A stretch of DNA of 10,694 nucleotides, taken from NCBI GenBank assembly GCA_900549335.1, contig UROJ01000027.1, positions 1 to 10,694 on the forward strand. The letters are read 5' to 3'. The DNA comes from an uncultured Collinsella sp. (GTDB lineage Bacteria > Actinomycetota > Coriobacteriia > Coriobacteriales > Coriobacteriaceae). Made by a program: the position numbers and the translations under genes. Numbering within the stretch: the first letter of the stretch is position 1; each line of letters starts with the position of its first letter. This document shows positions 1 to 7,070 of this stretch, piece by piece. Below the pieces are notes generated by a model. The model worked only from the letters and a program-made list of their open reading frames with translations, was not told where the DNA came from and made no database searches.

Positions 1-2803
1 GAGCGACCGTGCTGCGGTGGGCGAGGTCCCTGTGCCCTCGCTGCTCGCCGTGGGCTGCGTGCACAACCACCTGATCCGCGCCGGCGTGCGTACCTTTGCC
101 GATATCGTGGTGGAGTGCGGCGACGCCGTGTCTCCGCACGACTTTGCGGCACTGGTGGGCTACTCCGCGAGCGGCATCTATCCGTACAACGCACATGCGT
201 GCATCCGCGATCTGGCGGCGCACGGCGACCTGGACGTGACGGCCGAGCAGGGCATCGCCAACTACAACAAGGCTGCGACCGCCGGCATCGTCTCCATCAT
301 GTCCAAGATGGGCATCTCCACGGTGCAGAGCTACCATTCGGCGCAGATCTTCGAGGCCGTGGGCTTTACGCCGGAGTTCGTCAACGCGTACTTCGCCGGC
401 ACGGTGAGCCGTGTGGGCGGTATGGGTGTCGAGGACGTTGAGCGCGAGCAAAACGAGCGCTACGACGCCGCGCTCGCCATCCTTAAGAGCCCGGCTCCCG
501 ATCAGCTGCCCACGCTGGGTCTGACCAAGTGGCGCCCGCTCGGCGGCGAGGATCACCTGATCGACCCTCAGACTGTCTACTTGCTGCAGACCGCCTGCCG
601 TGAGGACAGCTACGACACCTTTAAGGAGTACAGCGCCCGTCTGCACCGTACCGGCCGTGCCGTGCGCCTGCGCGACTTGCTCGACTTTGATGCCAGCGGC
701 CGCACGCCGGTTTCGCTCGACGAGGTCGAGCCCGCGCTCAACATCGTCCGCCGCTTTAACACCGGCGCCATGTCGTACGGCTCCATCAGCAAAGAGGCGC
801 ACGAGTGCATGGCTATCGCTATGAACCGCCTGCACGGACGCTCCAACTCGGGCGAGGGCGGCGAGGACCCGCGTCGCGAGACCCCGCTGGCCAACGGCGA
901 CTCCAAGAACTCCGCGATCAAGCAGGTGGCAAGCGCGCGCTTTGGCGTGACGAGCCGCTATCTTTGCAGCGCCTTCGAGATTCAGATTAAGATGGCCCAG
1001 GGCGCCAAGCCTGGCGAGGGCGGTCACCTACCCGGCAAGAAGGTCTACCCCTGGATCGCCGAGGTCCGTCAGTCCACGCCCGGCATCGGCCTGATCTCGC
1101 CACCGCCGCACCACGACATCTACTCTATCGAGGACCTGGCCGAGCTCATCTTCGACCTTAAGAACGCCAACCCCGGCGCGCGCGTGTCGGTCAAGCTGGT
1201 CAGTGAGGCGGGCGTCGGCACCATCGCCACCGGTGTGGCCAAGGGTGCTGCCGACAAGATCTTGATCAGCGGCCACAACGGCGGCTCGGGTGCCGCTGCG
1301 CGCGACTCTATCTGGCACGCCGGTCTGCCGCTGGAGCTCGGTCTTGCCGAGGCTCAACAGACGCTGCTGCAAAACGGCCTGCGCTCACGCGTGGTGCTCG
1401 AGGCTGACGGCAAGCTCATGGACGGCACCGATGTTGCCGTCGCCTGCCTGCTGGGCGCCGAGGAGTTTGGCTTTGCGACCATGCCGCTCATCTCGATGGG
1501 CTGCCTCATGCAGCGCGACTGCCAGCAGGATACCTGCCCCGCCGGCATCGCCACGCAAAACTGCCGCCTGCGTCGCGGCTTCCGCGGCAAGCCCGAGCAC
1601 GTCGAGCGCTTTATGCTCTTTGTTGCCGAGCAGCTGCGCGAGGTCATGGCGAGCCTGGGCTTCCGCACCGTCGACGAGATGGTCGGCCATCCCGAGTGCT
1701 TGCGCCAGATCGAGGTCCCGGGCAACCGTAAGGCCAACCTGCTCGATCTGTCGCCCGTGCTGGCAAGTGCGACCTGTGAGTTTGGTGCCCACATCCCGGG
1801 TGCCGACGGTCGTCACTTCCTGCCGCAGATGGCCGCGGACAGCGAGCTCGACAAGACGCTCGACTCCACGCTGTTCGTGCCCTACACGGCCGACGCCCGC
1901 GCACATCTGCGTCCGATTCGCTTCCGCGCCGATATCGCCAACGTCAACCGCTGCGTGGGCACCATCCTGGGTAACGCGGTGACCAAGGCACATCCCGAGG
2001 GCCTGCCCGCCGGCTCCATCACCATCGATTGCGATGGATCGGCCGGTCAGAGCTTTGGCGCCTTCCTGCCGCGCGGCATTACGCTCAACGTGTGCGGCGA
2101 CGCCAACGACTACTTTGGCAAGGGCCTTTCGGGCGGCGAGGTGTCGGTGCGCCCCAACCCGCATGCGACCTATAAGTTCGACGAAAACATCATCGTGGGC
2201 AACGTTGCGTTCTTTGGCGCCACGAGCGGCCGTGGCTTCATCAACGGCCTGGCCGGCCAGCGCTTTGGCGTGCGCAACTCCGGTGCCACCGTGGTGGTCG
2301 AGGGCTGCGGCAACCACGGCTGTGAGTACATGACGGGCGGCCTGGCGCTCATCCTGGGCGAGGTCGGGCAGAACTTTGCCGCCGGCATGACGGGTGGCGT
2401 GGCCTATGTCTTTGACCAGTACGGCACGCTCGATGCCCGCGTGAACCACGAGAGCGTTGAGCTCAAGGCCCCGACGGCCGGCGAGCTGGCGCAGATTCGC
2501 GAGCTCATCCAGGAGCACGTGGACGCGACACAGAGCCCACGCGGCATCAAGCTGCTCTACAGCTTTGAGACGATGAGTAAGCACTTTGTGAAGGTCATTC
2601 CGACCGAGTATGAGCGCGTGCTGGCGATTGTCGCCGCCGCCGAGGCCGTCGGCAAGACGCATGCGCAGGCCGAGGAGCTGGCGTTTGACATTGTGACCGG
2701 TCGCGCGAGTGCCGCGGATGTCGCTCGCTTCGATGTGGCGGGTGGTGTCGCTGGTGCTGTGCCCGCCGCCAGCTCTGTTGCTTCGACCAAGAAGGAGGCG
2801 TAA
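1..2803 (+). CDS. gltB: Glutamate synthase (NADPH) large subunit, 5'-truncated by window edge
   Basis: This subunit makes L-glutamate from 2-oxoglutarate and glutamine-derived ammonia, using electrons passed on by the small subunit. The frame is open from base 2, so the GTG at 17 is an internal valine codon and the N-terminal class II glutamine amidotransferase domain lies outside the window. Visible parts in order: the end of the central domain (NYNKAATAGIVSIMSKMGIS, about 260-320), the FMN-binding synthase domain (SPPPHHDIYSIEDLAELIFD near 1095-1155; ISGHNGGSGAAARDS near 1265-1310), the 3Fe-4S cysteines spaced C-x5-C-x4-C (codons at 1502, 1520 and 1535), and the C-terminal GXGXG beta-helix domain (FGATSGRGFINGLAGQRFGV near 2215-2275). 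A short Ala/Ser-rich tail ends in KKEA. About 930 residues are present, against roughly 1,500 for the whole family. The stop lies five bases before gltD, so the two are an operon. Family assignment is secure. Confidence 0.97.
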   Translation, partial: SDRAAVGEVPVPSLLAVGCVHNHLIRAGVRTFADIVVECGDAVSPHDFAALVGYSASGIYPYNAHACIRDLAAHGDLDVTAEQGIANYNKAATAGIVSIMSKMGISTVQSYHSAQIFEAVGFTPEFVNAYFAGTVSRVGGMGVEDVEREQNERYDAALAILKSPAPDQLPTLGLTKWRPLGGEDHLIDPQTVYLLQTACREDSYDTFKEYSARLHRTGRAVRLRDLLDFDASGRTPVSLDEVEPALNIVRRFNTGAMSYGSISKEAHECMAIAMNRLHGRSNSGEGGEDPRRETPLANGDSKNSAIKQVASARFGVTSRYLCSAFEIQIKMAQGAKPGEGGHLPGKKVYPWIAEVRQSTPGIGLISPPPHHDIYSIEDLAELIFDLKNANPGARVSVKLVSEAGVGTIATGVAKGAADKILISGHNGGSGAAARDSIWHAGLPLELGLAEAQQTLLQNGLRSRVVLEADGKLMDGTDVAVACLLGAEEFGFATMPLISMGCLMQRDCQQDTCPAGIATQNCRLRRGFRGKPEHVERFMLFVAEQLREVMASLGFRTVDEMVGHPECLRQIEVPGNRKANLLDLSPVLASATCEFGAHIPGADGRHFLPQMAADSELDKTLDSTLFVPYTADARAHLRPIRFRADIANVNRCVGTILGNAVTKAHPEGLPAGSITIDCDGSAGQSFGAFLPRGITLNVCGDANDYFGKGLSGGEVSVRPNPHATYKFDENIIVGNVAFFGATSGRGFINGLAGQRFGVRNSGATVVVEGCGNHGCEYMTGGLALILGEVGQNFAAGMTGGVAYVFDQYGTLDARVNHESVELKAPTAGELAQIRELIQEHVDATQSPRGIKLLYSFETMSKHFVKVIPTEYERVLAIVAAAEAVGKTHAQAEELAFDIVTGRASAADVARFDVAGGVAGAVPAASSVASTKKEA
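2792..2798 (+). promoter_or_regulatory. Ribosome binding site of gltD inside the gltB tail
   Basis: AAGGAGG is a near-perfect Shine-Dalgarno sequence. It forms part of the Lys-Lys-Glu codons at the end of gltB and lies 10 nt before the gltD ATG. It fixes the gltD start at 2809 and implies that ribosomes finishing gltB can hand over to gltD. Confidence 0.85.
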
Positions 2804-2808
2804 GTGCC

Positions 2809-4290
<1,482 letters not shown>

Positions 4291-4340
4291 AGTAGTCACG
4301 GAGATATTCAACAATCGAATCGGCAAGGGCTGTCCCTAAC

Positions 4341-4402
4341 TGCCGGCACAAAAGGAACGTCCCTAAGTGCCGACAGTTAGGGACGTTCCTTTTCTGTCGG
4401 CA
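4341..4402. repeat. Long palindromic hairpin (GGGACGTTCC type), possible glt terminator
   Basis: AAAAGGAACGTCCCTAA (4350-4366) and its exact reverse complement (4377-4393) form a perfect 17-bp stem around the 10-nt loop GTGCCGACAG. The pairing extends outward from TGCCGGCA (4341-4348) to TGTCGGCA (4395-4402), with one C/C mismatch and one G-U pair, giving about 26 paired positions. The stem has A4 on one side and T4 on the other, so its inner part could end transcription in either direction, although the T run is short and inside the longer stem. It begins 50 nt after the gltD stop. Similar text nearby (TGTCCCTAACTGCCGGCA, 4331-4348) suggests repeat-derived sequence rather than a purpose-built terminator. 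I infer a REP- or MITE-like origin. Confidence 0.8.
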
Positions 4403-4714
4403 TTCGGGGACACTCCTTGCGGATTTGCGAGCAGTTTGCTCGTTTGTCGACGTACGGGTGTTCATTTGTCGACTTCTTGGGCTGCAGTCACCTGTTGTTT
4501 CTGTGGTGGCTGCGGGCATCTGGCTCAAAAGGGCGGGTTGGCCGTCGATGTTTACCTGCGGTTTTGTTGCGGCGCGCATTTTCGGTCAAGCTTTTCGTCA
4601 AGTGTTTGGTCAGCATCTGGTTTGCAGCCGGAGGCCTATTTTGCCCGTGCTGGTCGTGGCTGCCCACCCTCCTCGTAAGCTCAAATTGAGGTCCATCAGT
4701 TTGAGGAGGATGCC
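4403..4714. other. A-poor intergenic stretch without a recognised gene
   Basis: This 312-base stretch lies between the glt hairpin and the next gene. The plus strand has few A residues (about 7 per 60 bases in the middle) and is rich in T and G, so all three forward frames stay open for 270-310 nt. None of those translations resembles a protein family, and none has a convincing start context. Small structures are visible: CGAGCA-GTT-TGCTCG (4428-4442); two direct copies of TTTGTCGAC 22 bp apart (4443-4451 and 4465-4473); and three degenerate 12-bp-spaced copies of a GTCAAG-like motif (4585-4590, 4597-4602, 4609-4613). I cannot assign a function. A promoter for the gene at 4715 must lie here unless that gene is read through from glt. 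Confidence 0.6.
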
Positions 4715-5422
4715 ATGATTGACCACGCTTTTGACCGAGCAGAGCTGGCTGAAGCCGTCGGCAACGATATTGCCGACATGGCTCACTTTTGGATGCTGCG
4801 GAAGTTTCAATTCCTGGAGCCGGCGCGCGAACAGTTCGAGATTATTGTCGACCCGTGGCTCAGCTATTGCACTGAGCCTTCGCAAAACGAAATCATGGCC
4901 TACAACATGGCGTTTACCGATTGGCTGCTGTTTGAGCGCCCCTATCGCCATGGCAAAACGCTGCTCGAGCTATATGTTGACGAGCCGCCGGCATCGCTTT
5001 CGTCTGCCTCGCTCAAGCGGCTCGAGCAGGTACGCGACACGCAGTATTTCTCGCGCTTTGGCATTTTGGACAAGAATCCTGCGTCCGGCATGGTCGTGCT
5101 GAAGGACACGCGCACCGATCATCGCTTTGATGTCTACGATCCGCATATCGTGCAGAAGGAGCACTGGAGTGACGGCGCGATTGCGGTGCGCCTCGCCTGC
5201 GTCGACGATGTCTGGCTTACGGCGGGACAGCTCTACCTGTATGACATCGCGCGGCTGAGCGATACGGCGGTCGATGGGCCGGGTGCGGTGCATCCGGAGG
5301 ACCTGCAGGACGGCTTTGACACCTCGTGCATCAGCTTCTTCTTGCGTCTGGTCCGCGACATCATGGGCGCCCAGGGGCGGTACGTAAAGTCGCTCAATAT
5401 CTACGAGCAGGAGTGGGAGTAG
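4715..5422 (+). CDS. Conserved-looking protein of unknown function, 235 aa
   Basis: I do not recognise a named family with certainty. The start is well supported: GAGGAGGA (4703-4710) lies 4 nt before the ATG. The protein is soluble, acidic and aromatic-rich, with no signal peptide or membrane segment. The N-terminal third is probably helical (FDRAELAEAVGNDIADM). Residues 67-87 (FTDWLLFERPYRHGKTLLEL and following) and 116-176 (GILDKNPASGMVVLKDTRTD, then a beta-rich VYDPHIV...IAVRL segment) recall the arrangement F-x-D-W-L-x-F then G-K-T-x-x-E-L, then a small beta-barrel-like segment. I remember that arrangement from proteins that often carry a C-terminal SEC-C metal-binding motif. No SEC-C cysteine cluster is present here, so the link is tentative. 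Codon use fits the neighbourhood. It appears to be a single-gene unit, followed by the palindrome array at 5463. Confidence 0.85.
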   Translation: MIDHAFDRAELAEAVGNDIADMAHFWMLRKFQFLEPAREQFEIIVDPWLSYCTEPSQNEIMAYNMAFTDWLLFERPYRHGKTLLELYVDEPPASLSSASLKRLEQVRDTQYFSRFGILDKNPASGMVVLKDTRTDHRFDVYDPHIVQKEHWSDGAIAVRLACVDDVWLTAGQLYLYDIARLSDTAVDGPGAVHPEDLQDGFDTSCISFFLRLVRDIMGAQGRYVKSLNIYEQEWE

Positions 5423-5462
5423 GGGATGGGTAGTTGTCGCCTGCCTTGCCTTTTGCCTTTTT

Positions 5463-5680
5463 GTCTCGATCTGTAACGTTTGGGGGCAAAAAACCGGTCT
5501 ACCTGTTACAGAACGAGACGAATGCTTGGGCGCCGCTGGTTTGTCTAAATCTGTAACGTTTAGGGGCCTGGAGAACGTCTAACTGTTACAGATCGAGACG
5601 TTTGGCACCTGGCTGGGGGGAATGTCTCAATCTGTAACATCTACAGTCCAAAAATCGGTCTTCCTGTTACAGATCAAGAC
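5463..5680. repeat. Upstream array: three 57-bp palindromic units with TCTGTAAC core
   Basis: There are three units of identical length: 5463-5519, 5543-5599 and 5624-5680. Each has a 15-nt left arm like GTCTCGATCTGTAAC, a 27-nt centre, and a 15-nt right arm like GTTACAGATCGAGAC. Spacers between units are 23 and 24 nt. The inner 8 nt of each arm (TCTGTAAC or its complement) never vary, while the outer 7 nt differ among copies. The centre is partly conserved near the right arm (CGGTCTACCT, ACGTCTAACT, CGGTCTTCCT), which gives each unit a direction; all three point the same way. The third unit ends 20 nt before the GTG start of the nuclease-like gene. Function unknown; operators, a recombination substrate or a REP-like family are all possible. 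Confidence 0.9.
5585..5618. repeat. 34-nt direct repeat, upstream copy
   Basis: The right arm of the second palindromic unit plus its following 19 nt (GTTTGGCACCTGGCTGGGG) recurs at 6908-6941 with only two differences, both in the arm. The last 22 nt (5597-5618) are identical in both copies, and similarity stops sharply after the GGGG. Confidence 0.85.
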
Positions 5681-5690
5681 ATTTATCAGC

Positions 5691-5695
5691 GGAGG
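5691..5695 (+). promoter_or_regulatory. Ribosome binding site of the nuclease-like gene
   Basis: GGAGG begins 11 nt after the right arm of the third palindromic unit. It is 5 nt from GTG 5701 and 11 nt from ATG 5707, so either start is possible. A protein or RNA structure on that unit could affect initiation. Confidence 0.55.
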
Positions 5696-5700
5696 CAACG

Positions 5701-6777
5701 GTGACGATGGTCCATTTGTCCGATGTGGTGGTGATGGAAGTGCCTAATACCGTTCTCAAACACAAACATACGACTCGTAACACGTTGGCGCGGAATAGGA
5801 TGCTTGCCAGGCTCACGGAGGCGGCTGAACAAGGCGTGCTGCTTGTGACACACGACAATGCCGAGCTCATGTGGCTGCGGCGTCATGTTGGAACCGACGA
5901 TATCGCGGAACCCGAGCCGTATTTGTTCTGCTTTCAACATGATTGGGGTGTACTGACGCCGGCGGAGCGAACGCTGCGTACCATCAAAGGGCTTGCAGAG
6001 TTTCATCCCGATTGGGCGTTTTGGGGTTATGACGCGGCGCTTTTGTGGGGTCTGGAGGTGCCGAATGATCTGCTTGGGTCGCGTTTTCTTGTTAAGACGG
6101 GTTGTTCGGTGACGTTGAGCGGCGGGTGCAGGTTGTTGCGTCCGCAGATGGCGGGCGCACTCGAGCATGTTGATGGCGTGCGGGTGACGTCGTTTTGGCG
6201 CATGGTGGAGGATTGCCTACTGCGTGCGCCGTTCTCCTACGGGTTGGCGATTGCCGATTCTGCACTGCGGGCGAAAGGCGTATCACGTGGGGATTTGTGC
6301 GAGCGCCTCCGCGCCGATTGCGAGGGCAGGCGAGGGTATCGCAGGGCACAGGTGATTGCGTCGTATGCGGACGGGCTGTCTGAAAACGGCGGCGAGTCTC
6401 GGTTCCGAGCATTCTTTATTGCGTACGGCTTTCCGGTTCCGGAGCTGCAGGTGGAGTTTCGCGACCCGCTCGATCCGAGCCAGGTGTTTCGTGTCGACTA
6501 TTTTTGGCGGCTCGAGGACGGGATGTGTGTCATCGGCGAGCTCGACGGAAAGGGGAAGTACACCTTGCAGAGCGGCGAGGGTCGGGAGTCGGTTGACCCA
6601 TTCGTGGCAGAGCGTCAGCGGGAATCTCATCTGACAATGCTCGGGCATAAGGTGCTTCGGTTTACGTTTAACGAACTCAAAGGCCCGGGGAAGCTAGTCG
6701 AGAAAATGAGGCTGGCGGGTATTCCTCGGCAGGTTGAATTGGCTGAGGAGTGGAGATGCCAGTGGTATGGGCGCTGA
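5701..6777 (+). CDS. AbiEi-like protein with putative DUF559/Vsr-type PD-(D/E)XK nuclease domain
   Basis: Its 358 residues start at GTG 5701, or at the in-frame ATG 5707; GGAGG (5691-5695) lies 5 or 11 nt upstream. The layout matches actinobacterial proteins annotated as AbiEi-family or DUF559 endonuclease-like. Residues 30-80 could be a degenerate winged-helix part. Residues 84-190 hold the AbiEi-like core (LTPAERTLRTIKGL, FWGYDAALLWGLEV, GLAIADSALRAKGVS). The C-terminal part has GESRFRAFF (231-239), VDYFW (265-269) and GELDGKGKY (279-287), giving a possible D266, E280-x-D282, K284 metal site, and ends with HKVLRFTFNELKG (316-328), as the last strand of Vsr-like folds does. No AbiEii-type toxin gene is adjacent. 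Its DNA is visibly less GC-rich than glt or the amidohydrolase gene, suggesting acquisition. Palindrome arrays lie on both sides. Fold and catalysis are inferred. Confidence 0.8.
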   Translation: MTMVHLSDVVVMEVPNTVLKHKHTTRNTLARNRMLARLTEAAEQGVLLVTHDNAELMWLRRHVGTDDIAEPEPYLFCFQHDWGVLTPAERTLRTIKGLAEFHPDWAFWGYDAALLWGLEVPNDLLGSRFLVKTGCSVTLSGGCRLLRPQMAGALEHVDGVRVTSFWRMVEDCLLRAPFSYGLAIADSALRAKGVSRGDLCERLRADCEGRRGYRRAQVIASYADGLSENGGESRFRAFFIAYGFPVPELQVEFRDPLDPSQVFRVDYFWRLEDGMCVIGELDGKGKYTLQSGEGRESVDPFVAERQRESHLTMLGHKVLRFTFNELKGPGKLVEKMRLAGIPRQVELAEEWRCQWYGR

Positions 6778-6785
6778 GGCGGACT

Positions 6786-6922
6786 GTCTCGATCTGTAAC
6801 AACAAGGGATCGTTTGGCCTCGTAACTGTTACAGATCAAGACAAAAGGTTGGCTACCGTTAAAAGATCTCGATCTGTAACATCTGGAAGGCTAAAGACGG
6901 TCTATCTGTTACAGATCAGGAC
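6786..6922. repeat. Downstream array: two 57-bp palindromic units with TCTGTAAC core
   Basis: Units lie at 6786-6842 and 6866-6922 with a 23-nt spacer, again with 15-nt arms and 27-nt centres. Left arms read GTCTCGATCTGTAAC and ATCTCGATCTGTAAC; right arms read GTTACAGATCAAGAC and GTTACAGATCAGGAC. The semi-conserved motif before the right arm (CGGTCTATCT in the second unit) shows the same orientation as the upstream array, so the two arrays are direct, not inverted, relative to the gene between them. The first unit starts 9 nt after the nuclease-like stop codon. No T-run follows either stem, so they are not standard terminators. Confidence 0.9.
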
Positions 6923-6941
6923 GTTTGGCACCTGGCTGGGG
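6908..6941. repeat. 34-nt direct repeat, downstream copy
   Basis: This is the right arm of the fifth palindromic unit followed by GTTTGGCACCTGGCTGGGG. It matches 5585-5618 at 32 of 34 positions and lies exactly 1,323 bp away in the same orientation. The two copies bracket the nuclease-like gene together with units three, four and most of five. Confidence 0.85.
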
Positions 6942-7000
6942 CATCGCCGTGCTGGCCTCTCTATCCCCATATCCTCCCTTTTCTCCGTTAACCGATATGC

Positions 7001-7031
7001 TCGACTTTAGGTCGCTGCATTGGGTGATAAT
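7001..7031 (+). promoter_or_regulatory. Candidate promoter of the amidohydrolase gene
   Basis: GATAAT (7026-7031) is a good -10 candidate. TCGACT (7001-7006) matches four of six -35 positions but lies 19 bp away, which is longer than ideal. Transcription would start near 7038 and give a leader of about 33 nt before the ATG at 7071. This rests on motif resemblance only. Confidence 0.3.
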
Positions 7032-7070
7032 GGACAAATGTTCAAGTTAATCGTGAGGGAGGAGCTCGAT

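Noticed and set aside
4367..4718. Three overlapping forward open frames before the 235-aa gene
   Set aside because: They are open only because the strand lacks A residues. The translations resemble nothing and two of them run through the Shine-Dalgarno region of the real gene.
5463..6922. CRISPR array
   Set aside because: The repeated sequence alternates in orientation (arm and complementary arm), the centres between arms are partly conserved, and there are no cas genes. This is a palindrome array.
5463..6922. Terminal inverted repeats of a transposon around the nuclease-like gene
   Set aside because: The units on both sides have the same direction, judged by the CGGTCTA-CT motif before the right arm, and no transposase motif is seen in the gene.
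7020..7070. TTG start that would extend the amidohydrolase by 17 residues
   Set aside because: No ribosome binding site at the TTG, whereas GGAGG lies at ideal distance from ATG 7071, and the extra residues precede the normal family start.
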